Notes under the pieces: model-generated | What the model saw: the letters and a program-made list of their open reading frames with translations, nothing else | What the model was told of the DNA's origin: nothing | Databases searched by the model: none | DNA from: Coemansia sp. RSA 1200 | Lineage: Eukaryota > Kickxellomycota > Kickxellomycetes > Kickxellales > Kickxellaceae | Length of the DNA stretch: 64,000 bases | Assembly (NCBI GenBank): GCA_027578915.1 | Contig: JANBTT010000073.1 | Coordinates: 17,873 to 81,872 of the forward strand | Direction: 5' to 3' | Made by a program: the position numbers and the translations under genes | Part shown: positions 47,841-57,684 of the stretch, in pieces | How the letters are laid out: each line of letters starts with the position of its first letter | How positions within the stretch are numbered: the first letter of the stretch is position 1

Positions 47841-48453
47841 TAGATTAGAAACAAAAAACCAGCTAGTTTTTAGTTCATACATTGTTTTGTAGTTTGAAGT
47901 ATGTATTTTTTCATTTTCATTTCCACCCTTTGTTTTTCTTTACAACCTCCTATATTACAAAGAAGATGAAATGTTTGCTTTGTATAGACTTTTCTTTATA
48001 CCCCGCCTTCCTTGCACAATGAATAATTTCTGAACTAATTTCTTATTTGTGTTTTGCTTTATGTGTAAAGAGCAATCGGGATACGATCCGTCCACCTGTC
48101 CACTCGGTCTTGCTCTTCCCCTCCTTTTCTTCTCCATCCTGGTGAATGATGTGTATAAAATTCTTTATATTGCTACAACGTATGAGCGCAAAAAAGTTTA
48201 TATTCAACCATACCACGTAAGATAACCAGATACTACAAGCAAAGTGAGGAAGATAGGAAGAAGAAAGATGGATGTGGACATGTATATAATGAAGCAAGGG
48301 GAAGGGAAACTTCTCTTCTTTTTTTCCTTCTCTTGTACAAGAAAAATATCTTTACTTTCTACATTCTCTTTTAACATTTGGGGTTTTCTATTATATCAAA
48401 CTCGTATTGCATTGTTCAACTATTTTCTTTTTTCATTTCGTATATTTTCAATA
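47841..48453. other. intergenic region
   Basis: 613 AT-rich bases with no supported gene. The last ~100 bases before the ATG at 48454 are T-rich (TTTTCTTTTTTCATTT), as expected for a leader. Confidence 0.55.
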
Positions 48454-49218
48454 TGCCAAAGTTCTCTATCAGGAATATAACGGCCAACACTGCCAGTGCT
48501 TGCAGGCGCATGGCTGCACAGCTGCCAACTCGAACCAACAAAGTAGCTGAAGCACACAAGATCTCCAATACTCCTGACGCAGAAAAAAGAAATGCAACTG
48601 TAAGTCATCACCCAATGTTTCCTCTGTTGTAATAGAAAAAAGGTCTTTGGTTACATGTGTATTTTTTTTTGTTATTTCGTCTGCAGTGTTACTTTAGTAT
48701 CCTTTTCTTTATACAGTCTCTCTATCCACTAATCAATTACTATTCATTTCAACTAATCCAAGTCAAAGGAGTAGGAGCTGAAGCACAGATTTACCGAAAA
48801 GGCCCACGACGCAACCGACCTTTTGTTCAAGCAGAAGAAAACAAGCGCCGTGATCTACCAAGTAGACGCAGAATCCCAATCCATAGACGCTGTTAAGGAG
48901 GTTCTTGGAATTCCCGACAAATCAATCAACACAATAGGCGAGAACATGGACCACGATCAGTGGTACTTTGTAGTGCTCCACTTGCCTGTCATCAAGGGTC
49001 TTGCGCATAAATCAGTTTATTCGGCCATTCTGTATGCTCCCGACGACAATCAGGCGTCAAGGGAGCTGTATGAGAGTGCTGTGGCCGATCTTTGCGCTCA
49101 GCTCCCCCAAAACGACTGCACCTTCAGGATTTCCGAGTGGAGCAGTGGGTTTGGCAGGGAGACAATCATTAATAAGATGACTGAGATATCCGGTGGTAGA
49201 GGCAACAAGTGGAGATGA
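48454..49218 (+). CDS. divergent ADF/cofilin-domain protein 1 (two exons)
   Basis: Exon 1 is 48454-48600 (49 codons) and exon 2 is 48775-49218. The 174-bp intron begins GTAAGT and ends GTAG, with a CTAAT branch-like site near 48752. The joined protein has 196 residues. An N-terminal basic extension of ~50 residues precedes an ADF-H-like domain: ELKHRFTEKAH (helix 1), TSAVIYQVDAES (strand), DQWYFVVLHLPV, VYSAILYAPDDNQASRELYESAVADL (the W/Y-x-PD-x-A...helix pattern), and DCTFRIS. ADF/cofilins bind and sever actin filaments. This one is divergent and may not bind actin. Another ADF-like gene lies 1.1 kb downstream. Confidence 0.6.
48601..48774 (+). other. predicted intron of ADF-domain gene 1
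   Basis: GTAAGT donor, AACTAAT branch-like sequence, GTAG acceptor. Phase 0, 174 bp. Joining gives the helix ELKHRFTEKAHDATDLL that completes the ADF fold. Confidence 0.7.
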
Positions 49219-50175
49219 ATGGGCCCTTTATTTACCTCTCTGCGTACATCATTTTTGTTGTTTTCATATTCAACATCTTCCTGTATTAAAAAAATAATAA
49301 TTGTTAGGCGAAAGCAAGCAAAAAAAAAAAAGAGGGATCCCTGTAATTAATCCTCTCCTGTTCTCAGAAAAAAGTGAACAAGACAAGTGCCTCAGTATCC
49401 TGCATCGCTGATAATCCTGTCGCGCGCATCATGGTATCCGTGTAACCCAGGATCATCTGGCTCATTCCTCGTTTTTATTCTATTGGAATGGCGACATGCA
49501 AAAAAATCTTTTGTTTGCAAGTCCGCTTCACATGTATTTGTTTATCACTTGATGCTTGTGATTTACTCAAGAAACAAAACGGAATAAATGCGCAATAATA
49601 ATCTTACATTGACACCTTTAGAGAGAAGAAAAAAGGGACCCCATTTTTTGTTTACTTTTTTCATGACAGTTGTGCTAATTTTGTTTTATGCGCATTTATT
49701 AGATGATTGTCTGATCCTTGCATGTTGCAAACAGTCGAAATGTGACATCGAAAAAGAGACTTTCCTTTCCTTTTCTTTAGTTCTTTTTCGATGGATATTT
49801 TATTGATGTGCAAGGAAAGGCATTAGCAGAATAATAAATTGAAGTGGGAGTTTTTTGCTGTGCTTACCCGGTTGTTCTATTGAAAATGGCGCCATCCAAT
49901 AACAGCAACGAGAGTCTCTTTATTGCTGATTTCCTATACTTTTTTTCGTTTGCTGGGGAAGAAGAGTAGTATACATCCATTCTCCTTTTTCATGACCAGG
50001 AGGATAATTGATGTTGCTTGTGGATACGTGTGTATATAAACTGGTTTCTCCTTCCCATCTTCCTTAGTTTTTCTGCCATTTCCACTTTTTCTATTCATTG
50101 CATTTAGTACTTTGACATAAAAACAGCGATTTTTATATTTTCTACTATTTACTTTTTTCAGAAAGAAAGAAAAAC
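49219..50175. other. intergenic region
   Basis: 957 AT-rich bases between the two ADF-like genes. It contains an A-rich run (~49318-49330). Short frames at 49387-49806 are unsupported. Confidence 0.55.
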
Positions 50176-50776
50176 ATGCTTACCGTTCAACAGATATACT
50201 TTACCCCTCCACAGGTAATTACAGGTCACTATAGTGTATATTGGAATAACAAAGAGTTCTTTTTATTTTAAATGCGCTTATTAAAAGATACAGAAAAGCT
50301 TGCCATGTAAGACATTATTGTAGAAAACGCAGCTGCCATTCGACACCACAAAGGTGATGAGCAGCAGCAGCAGCAGTAGCAATGGCAGCACAGCTACAAA
50401 CGTTAGTGACACATCATCGTACAAGTACGCGGTAATCAGCTCCGACCCAGCGTTCAACAAGACATATAAGTGCAAAACCAAGTACGCGGATGATTTCATG
50501 ACATTCAGATCATCGCTGCCTGTCTACAACTGCTGCTACGCCGTGTATAATGTGACGTTTGTGCACCAGATGAAGCGCAAGAGCGCCGTGGTGTTCTACA
50601 CCTGGCTGCCAGCGGATGCGCCCGCGGAGGAGAAGGACTGGTATTTGGCCAATTCCTCGAATGTCGCCAAGATGCTGTCGCATTACGATTACCACTTTGT
50701 GTGCACCAAGTGGAGAGAGTTCCAGCAGTCTGTCGTTGTTCCAAAGATAAGCAAGCTCCTGGGAGAAGTGGTTTGA
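50176..50776 (+). CDS. divergent ADF/cofilin-domain protein 2 (probably spliced)
   Basis: The core is open from 50324 to 50776. It holds YKYAVISSD, YADDFMTFRSSLPVYNCCYAVYNVTFV, KSAVVFYTWLPADAPAEEKDWYLANSS and the end VVPKISKLLG, which follow the ADF/cofilin order (KY-I/V-I, LP..DCrYAvYDv.f, K..v.F..W.PD.A...K...A..). A probable first exon is 50176-50214 (ATG, 13 codons), with a GTAATT donor at 50215 and an acceptor TTGTAG ending at 50323; the join is in phase. A start at the ATG at 50357 is the alternative. In either model helix 1 of the fold, which carries the usual N-terminal actin-binding part, is replaced by a Ser-rich stretch. Actin severing is therefore doubtful. Confidence 0.55.
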
Positions 50777-51344
50777 GTTGCGGATGTTTTGGGTATTTAC
50801 CAATCGCACATTTATCTCTTAGCACGCACACACACTCAACAATTTTGTTATATATTACGCTTATTGTATTTTGTTTACCTATCATTTAAGGAAGAAAAAC
50901 ACCCCCTTTTACCCCCTTTATTCCTTTTTAGTGTTTTGCATTTCTATTCAATGAAACAAAGGGAGTAAATGAAAATCAATTGCTTTATTGATTAGTTTCG
51001 AGTGCACACCCTCTTTTTCCCGTTTGGTTCATTGATTTTCCTTTTTCCTTTTTTCTTTCTTTACTTTTTTGTTTCTTTCTGAATAGAAAAATATGCAATC
51101 GAAAAAAGGGTTTCCGAATAAGAAAAAAAGGAAGGTAGAAACTAGAGAGATGGAGGAGGGAATGAACAGGAGAAAGAAAGAAAGAGAAAAAGCTTGCTCC
51201 ACTCCTCCCCCAACTACAATGTTGCATTTCCATCCACACATTTATCCTACATATCCCTCCCCCTTTTTTGTTCACTTTGGTGGTTTATAAGCACTTGGCC
51301 ATATAGTTTCTATACATTTATTTTACACAAGGAGGACAGTAGCC
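50777..51344. other. intergenic region
   Basis: 568 bases between two plus-strand genes. Purine-rich at 51093-51190 with overlapping Lys/Arg frames typical of spacer. A short ACACAAGGAGGACAG leader precedes the ATG at 51345. No gene. Confidence 0.55.
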
Positions 51345-53333
51345 ATGATGGAATTTAACACCGTTGATGATCGAATACTCGAACGTATCATGCACATTGC
51401 CTGCCACAGGATCTATCATCCGTCAACGCGGTTAAGCGATTATAGGGAATTAGTGCCGCTTGCTGGAGTGTGCAAGACATGGCGGAAACATGCAAGTGTC
51501 CATCTGTGCTCGGCGGTTATTGCTGAGTACCAGCCAATAGGAACGGCGACTGCCGCGGAAACAGCGGAGAAAGATGAGGCGGAGAATGCAAGCAAAAGGC
51601 GTCCCAGTATCCTGGATCCGCTCAGGGGCCTTTTAAACAAAGCCGGCATCAAGGACCTATTAGTAGCGCCAGAAGGACAACAGCAGCAGCAGCAGCAGCA
51701 GCAACAGCAACATCAAATGCAGCAAAAACGACAAGGATGGGAGACAAATCTAGTATTGACAGGAAGCACCACTGATACTGGGCGGGCAGCAAGCAGGCTG
51801 CGGATTCAAGTACACAGCAAGTATCCGGACTATACGGGGTTTGTGGCAACTGTTGCGCTGGATGCAGCAATGACAAAAGAAATTAATACTATTGAGCTTG
51901 TTGATTTGGAACCGCGGGGCGCAGCAGCGTGGATGCATCAGGGCCGTTCGTCGCATGGTGGAGATTCGGAGCAGAAAGTGCTGCAAAGAACTGCCGACTA
52001 CCTTGTCAACCGCCTGCCTGGAATTCGCAACATTATTTGCAAGTCGGCCTGGGAAGCCTGCTGCGCAGCAAACACACAGCTTGCTACACAGCTAGTGCTT
52101 TACTACCTACCGCAACTTACATCATGGCAGGCGCCCGTAGCCGTTGATGCAGCACTGCTTCACGCAACCGGCGCCAACCGTACTGACCACGCCGCCACAG
52201 AGACTCTTACCGCGCTGCAGATTGAAACCAAGGTACTTGCGCGACTGGGAGCAGGCACCATCCGCGTTAGCCGTCTAAAGCAGCTGCATCTGCGCCAGGC
52301 GGAGCCGTATTTCTCGTGGGCGGCGTTTGCAACTGATTCCAGTGGATACGTGCGGTTTGAAAACCTGCACACCCTGGCGATTAATTTTGAAAGGGACGAT
52401 GTGGCCAACGACACACACCGGATTGAGGCATTGCTTTACGCAGAGGATGGTGGCTCCAGACAATTGCTGGCTTCTGGCGCCGGAAACGATGCGCGCGTCA
52501 CGATGGGCGTTAACCGCAGGTCGCTGGCATTTCCTTGTCTTAACGAGCTCAGTGTGCAGCGGGTGCCGTATACGTACGAGGCTGCGTGGTCAATGTTTCT
52601 GGAATCGCCCATTAGGCGTCTGACGGTGACTGGCAAGTTTGGACATCTTCGATACATCCCTGCCGCCCTTCTTGCGCCCCTGCATACTCTGGATGTCAAC
52701 ATGTATGGAATCGCAACAACCGGAGGCGCTGTGCATGCGCGGTTCACAGCCTTCTTTAAACAGCTTCTGGAGTACGCATCACAGGTGCAAAGTGCCTGGC
52801 TACGTGTAGCAAGTGATACATTTCCGCTGTCTGTTCCGTCATCCACAGGCCACCACCACAGTGTTGGCTGGAGCGCGCTTCGAGAACTCAATATAGTTGG
52901 CTACCTGCCGCCGCTTGCGCTGGTGGCTCTGGTTGGCCAGCTTCCGTGTCTCGCTAGACTGCTGGTCTATCGCGTTGTCATGGACGCAAGTGAAACGCTC
53001 CTGCCTCCCGAATCCTCCTCCGAGTTTGCCTCCGTCGATGTTCTTCTCCTTTCCATGCCGCCATCTACTGCCGGATCTCGCGCCGTTACAAACAAAGCCG
53101 TGCGAGAGTTGCAGTTGCATATGGGTGGCAGCCAGGTAAGAGTATCGACGCTGCAAGTGCTCTGCTTCCTGTTAACTACAATGCCTTGCGTCAGAAAACT
53201 GGCTATCAAGCCAGGATACCGCCCGCTTGTCCGTCGCTTTGTGGAACTACATGCTAATAAGCTTCCTGAGCTGCAGGAGCTCCAGATGGTCCACCAGATC
53301 TACATGAGCCATGTGCCGCAGCAGATACAGTGA
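51345..53333 (+). CDS. F-box-like/LRR-like protein 2
   Basis: 662 residues from the ATG at 51345. The N-terminal F-box-like region is ILERIMHIACHRIYHPST...LVPLAGVCKTWRKHASVHLCSAV (~10-60). A poly-Gln tract (CAG/CAA) lies near residues 111-125. The remainder contains leucine-rich segments of LRR type (LKQLHLRQAE, FENLHTLAIN, LNELSVQRVP, LRELNIVGYLP, LARLLVYRVV, VRELQLHMGG). It is paralogous in layout to the genes at 45783 and 57685. A substrate-recruiting role with Skp1/SCF is inferred from the family; the interaction residues are divergent. Confidence 0.72.
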   Translation: MMEFNTVDDRILERIMHIACHRIYHPSTRLSDYRELVPLAGVCKTWRKHASVHLCSAVIAEYQPIGTATAAETAEKDEAENASKRRPSILDPLRGLLNKAGIKDLLVAPEGQQQQQQQQQQQHQMQQKRQGWETNLVLTGSTTDTGRAASRLRIQVHSKYPDYTGFVATVALDAAMTKEINTIELVDLEPRGAAAWMHQGRSSHGGDSEQKVLQRTADYLVNRLPGIRNIICKSAWEACCAANTQLATQLVLYYLPQLTSWQAPVAVDAALLHATGANRTDHAATETLTALQIETKVLARLGAGTIRVSRLKQLHLRQAEPYFSWAAFATDSSGYVRFENLHTLAINFERDDVANDTHRIEALLYAEDGGSRQLLASGAGNDARVTMGVNRRSLAFPCLNELSVQRVPYTYEAAWSMFLESPIRRLTVTGKFGHLRYIPAALLAPLHTLDVNMYGIATTGGAVHARFTAFFKQLLEYASQVQSAWLRVASDTFPLSVPSSTGHHHSVGWSALRELNIVGYLPPLALVALVGQLPCLARLLVYRVVMDASETLLPPESSSEFASVDVLLLSMPPSTAGSRAVTNKAVRELQLHMGGSQVRVSTLQVLCFLLTTMPCVRKLAIKPGYRPLVRRFVELHANKLPELQELQMVHQIYMSHVPQQIQ

Positions 53334-53704
53334 GATTAATAGGCTCTGGCATTTTTCTCTCCCATTCCTTTCTGTAACACCAAATGTTTCACTTGCCAAA
53401 ATAAGAGGACAAAAGAAGAAAAAATCCCAACTCTTCGTCACCGCCGTTTCTCACCTTTTTTTTTCTGCGTTTAAATTAATATTTATACCATTGATACCAT
53501 TCTATATGCATATATGCGTTGTAACATATTTGACTTTGCATACTTTTATGCTAGCTGTTTAGCACGCATTTATAATATTTCTGTATTACAGCATTTATTA
53601 CCCTTCGCTCTTCTGTTTCCTTTTTTCCCCATATTTTTAAAATGCATCAGAGAAGAGAAAAAGAAGGTATATGGAAAAATACATGTTTACATCTTTGTTT
53701 AGTT
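53334..53704. other. 3' intergenic region between convergent genes
   Basis: 371 AT-rich bases between stops of the F-box-like gene (plus) and the unknown gene (minus). No frame supported. Confidence 0.55.
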
Positions 53705-55696
53705 CTACTTGAAGACACTGTCTATTTTCATGGGTGCCGATACGTGTGATTTTTGGCTCTGCTGCGGTTCTGGAAGATGCTGGGAACGGCTGCTATCAGG
53801 CTCTGCTGAAGCGCCATGGACGTTGTGCAAAGCTGGAACGTTATTATTAGCAGAAGCAGTGGATGAAGCAGTGTCTTTCCTGCCAGTACTAGTGTCATGG
53901 TAGTGGTACGGACTGGATAGGATTGAATGCAGTGACGATGCATTTCGCTCGAGAGGCGACTGTGAATGGTGAGGCGTAGTCTTGGGCCGATCCGAAAATG
54001 AAGGCGAAGGTGACAGTGCCATTATCGGCAGAGGATTTTCTTCCCTGTAAATTGGCGGCTGGTCAGCAGAACCGTGGGTCTGGTAGTGATAATGGTGGTA
54101 GTGATGATCGCGATCATGGCTGTTGCTGTGATTGCTGTGGTATGGCCGGTAGCGCTGCAATTGCGGCAGAGACTGGCGCTGGTAAGGCTGGTGCGCACCG
54201 CTGCGGTGGAAAAGTCCCGGCAACGCCGTCCGGCCCCGGGCTTCTGCAACCATAGGAGGAAGTGTAGCTGCCGAGTAATGTGCGGGTGGCCTCTGCATCA
54301 GTGCTGACGGAGGAGGCAGCCGTTGCCACTCGAGTGGCCGGCCTATGTGGCGCCTGTGCTCGTTCTGCTGCCATGGTAGCAGTGCTGACATGGTTCTGGA
54401 TGAGTGAGGCGGTGCTTGCATCTCCCGAACTGCGGCGGCATTGTGATAAGCGGGCGGCTCTGCTGGCCGCGACTGCTCTATCCACAGCGCTTTCCCGTTA
54501 CCACTGGTGTTGCTGCCGCTGCTGCTTCTGCTAATTCCAATGCTGCTACCAGCCGCTGCTGCGTTGGCATAGACGTTGCGCTTTGCTGCTAACGGTGCTG
54601 GTGCTTGCATTGGCTGGGTTGAAGGCGCCGATTGGCGGTAGACTGAGTACGGATGGCCTCCTAATGCCTGTGGGATGGGCGAGTACGATACATCCATGCT
54701 GTTGGCACTGGAAGCACCCGATCCGATGGTGGCAGGTGCTGGCGATACGCGGTAGGCTGCCGGACTGGTTTCCACCGACATAGGGGGTCCCGATGGACTA
54801 CTGCTATTCGCAACTCCCGCAAACGGCGCAGCCATTGAGTCCAGACCTTCGTACTCGGTGATTTTGGCCAGATACTCCTTGAGTGCAGCCAGAAGAAGTC
54901 TGGTTCTTGGCGCGCTTTCTCTCAGAATAGCCAGATCGTCTGCAGTGCGCGCGCTTGATGGCTTGGTCTCAACATACGTTCTTGCAAGTCTGAGTGCGCA
55001 GGATACCATAAAGTCAAGCATGTTTGTGCCATGAATCTCAAACATTGCGTTGAGCCACTGCTCGAGCAACTTGCTGCCTTGGCCTGCCTTTTTACCAAAG
55101 ATCGATGTCAGCGCGCCGAATGTTGGTCCGCTGTACACGGTGTACGAGAGAACCTCCATTAGGGCTTTGACAAAGCGCTTGCAGTCCTTGTGAAACACCG
55201 TTTTTCCTTTAAACAGCGTTCCGCCCTCGTGGAGATGACGGAATGGAACAATACTCCGGGTCCACATATTAATGTGTTTGTGGTTGAGTTGTTGGTGCGT
55301 GTAAGACGGCGTTGTGCTTTTGAGCTCCACAAGCAGCTGCAGTGCCTCGAGCGACCGGTGCTCCTTCTTTTTGTTTGGGTACCGCACAGACAGATCCAGC
55401 TCCAGGTCCCGCAGATCAACATTTGCTTTCAGCGCTGACTCCACGTACCGAATAATTGCTGGATCCACGTACTTGTTATGCAGTATTAGTCCGTCCACGC
55501 TGTTGCAGACTGTGTACTGTGCTAGCGTCCGCACAAAATGGTAGTCCAGCTCCATTGTCCATTGCGCCCGTGGCACACGCGAAAAGTGGCTGTTTCCCGG
55601 ATGCTGTGGTAGCGATGATGACGGTGATGATACTGATGCCGCGTTATCTGCTGTTGTTTGTTCGCATCTACTGGCGGTGGAAATTGTCGAGTACAT
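53705..55696 (-). CDS. protein of unknown function with conserved helical N-terminal region
   Basis: 663 residues from the ATG at 55696. After a Ser/Thr-rich leader, residues ~45-295 are folded and mostly helical: MELDYHFVRTLAQYTV, VDPAIIRYVESALKANVDLRDLELDL, MWTRSIVPFRHLHEGGTLFKGK, FHKDCKRFVKALMEVLSYTVYSG, MLDFMVSCALRLARTYVE, TRLLLAALKEYLAKITEYE. The C-terminal half is low-complexity (Ser, Pro, His, Gln) with His/Tyr-rich patches (DRDHHYHHYHYQ). No signal peptide or membrane segment. I do not recognise the domain; a regulatory or scaffold protein is possible. Confidence 0.78.
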   Translation of the reverse strand: MYSTISTASRCEQTTADNAASVSSPSSSLPQHPGNSHFSRVPRAQWTMELDYHFVRTLAQYTVCNSVDGLILHNKYVDPAIIRYVESALKANVDLRDLELDLSVRYPNKKKEHRSLEALQLLVELKSTTPSYTHQQLNHKHINMWTRSIVPFRHLHEGGTLFKGKTVFHKDCKRFVKALMEVLSYTVYSGPTFGALTSIFGKKAGQGSKLLEQWLNAMFEIHGTNMLDFMVSCALRLARTYVETKPSSARTADDLAILRESAPRTRLLLAALKEYLAKITEYEGLDSMAAPFAGVANSSSPSGPPMSVETSPAAYRVSPAPATIGSGASSANSMDVSYSPIPQALGGHPYSVYRQSAPSTQPMQAPAPLAAKRNVYANAAAAGSSIGISRSSSGSNTSGNGKALWIEQSRPAEPPAYHNAAAVREMQAPPHSSRTMSALLPWQQNEHRRHIGRPLEWQRLPPPSALMQRPPAHYSAATLPPMVAEARGRTALPGLFHRSGAHQPYQRQSLPQLQRYRPYHSNHSNSHDRDHHYHHYHYQTHGSADQPPIYREENPLPIMALSPSPSFSDRPKTTPHHSQSPLERNASSLHSILSSPYHYHDTSTGRKDTASSTASANNNVPALHNVHGASAEPDSSRSQHLPEPQQSQKSHVSAPMKIDSVFK

Positions 55697-57684
55697 GTTT
55701 TTGTCAATTCGAGTACTGCTCGTATAAAGTGAATGAATTGCTATGCAGGAATTATTCTGATGATAATGATATGAAGAAATGTATATGTGGACTGTCTGGG
55801 CAATGCTTTATGCTCTTCTATGCAAATTAATAAATAAAAATAAATAAAAATGTGGAATCGTGAGTGTATAAATGCCAAGCAGGGTGCAGAAAATATGGAG
55901 GATATGAGAATTAATAGTAAAAACTACAGCAATCTATTGCATGTCCGAGTGTTCAAAATTCTCTTCTTCCTTCCGTCACCTTATATATATTATCCGTTTT
56001 GGAAAAAAAAGTAATATATGAATGCAAGGGGGTGGGAGAGGGGAGGTTGGTTGAACAGGTAGAGTAAAATAATATATAAAGTTTTACAGGATTATAATGG
56101 ATAAAAAGAAAATCATCCATTCACTTTTTATCTTCTTGTTCTTGCAATCGAATTCTAATAAAACCCTGGTGTGACACTTTAAAAAATTTCTATTTCTTTT
56201 CCCACTTTCAAGCCAATTCAACCTTCATTCTTTATTTTACTTTATTTAAGCCGAATGAACAGATGGTTCTTTCTAGCATTGGTCGTATGCTAAAGTCAAC
56301 AACTAGCGTACAATGCATGCCAATTCCGTCTTTTTGGATTCTTGGCTTCCTCGTAGTAATGTGCAATGCTAAGATGTTTTAGAATATTCATGGTTTTTTC
56401 TTTTTCCGTTTTTTGTATGTTGGGTATTTCTTTCTTTTTCATCATATTTTTTTGTTTGCTTTTTTGCCAAGAGATTTCCACCAAAAAAGGGAAAATATAA
56501 AGCATCCGCCCCCCTTTACCGACCCCTACACCATGTGTTTTCATTTTATTTTTCGAGTAATATTCTACAAAGGAAGCGTAGAAATAAAAGAGGCAGACTT
56601 TGCTTTTGTATTTCTTTCGCAAAATTTTGTAAATCTTGCCAATTGCCCTTTTATTTTTTACAAAGCAAGTCAGTAATGACCAAGAGCGATGGAGGAGTAG
56701 AAAAACAAAAGAAGAGCAAGATGTGCATATTATTTCATTATTCATTCATTTATTCATCTGAAGCATGAGTCCTACAACTCACCACCACGTCTTTTAAAAA
56801 TAACAAATTATGCCTGCCTCTCCTATTGTGCTGTGTGCATATTTCTCTTTATATTATCCATTTAGAAATCAATCCTCCTTGGCGTATGATTTACATGTGT
56901 TATTAAAAAGAGGAGGGGTGCAAGCTAGCCAAGTCCCAAATCCATTGCTACTGAAAGAATGTAGCGTGGTTTCATATTCCGGTTTTTTTATTTCTTGGCT
57001 TTGGTTTTGGGTTTTTATTTTTTCCCCCCATTTTCGTCTATTTCTACAGCTCTTTATCTTTTTGTTTACTTGTTTTCTGTCCATTCCAAGCATGTATGTG
57101 GTCAGCCATAACAATCAATGCTGGTAGCTTGTTTTCTTTGCTGCAGGTTCATAGACGTTTTTGCCATTGGAAGTAGATTTTGGATTCTAATCCCCTTTTT
57201 CCTTGCATGGGTAAAGAAGGGCTTTTTTATTCTTGCCAAGAAAAAATTACCAACCCTTAAAAACCAATCCTTCCCATCTTCTTAGTGGAAATAGCCAGAC
57301 ACAAACGAGAGGAAACGAAATGGATTTACAGATTTTTCTCCCCAGTAAATAAAATAACAAGTATTATTATTATTATTGTTCCCTCTCTCTTTTCCTCATC
57401 TTTCTATGGAAAACTTCTGATTTTGCCAAGAAAATAACACCAAAAACAAAACAGAGCACAATAAACACTCAATCTTTGTGCAGTTCCGATTTCCGAATCC
57501 CGATTGAAAAGAACCAAACAAACAAACCAACAATCAAATCTACAACACCACTACGTCATACATGCGTCTCCATCTTTTCCTAATCCCATCTGATCACTGC
57601 TAATCACTAATGATACTCATTCGCTTCATTTCGTCACGCACTTTACTTTTTCTCTTCTGTTCTTTTTTTTGTTCTTTTCTTTCT
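55697..57684. other. large AT-rich intergenic region
   Basis: 1,988 bases between two minus-strand genes, the longest spacer here. Frames such as 56296-56745 (minus) and 56810-57127 (plus) are Phe/Lys-rich and match the base bias of spacer. No tRNA, rRNA or transposon trace recognised. A TTATTATTATT run lies near 57365. Confidence 0.6.

Noticed and set aside
56296..57127. 149- and 105-codon frames in the 2-kb spacer
   Set aside because: Phe, Lys, Tyr and Ile-rich composition follows the AT bias; no domain or paralogue.
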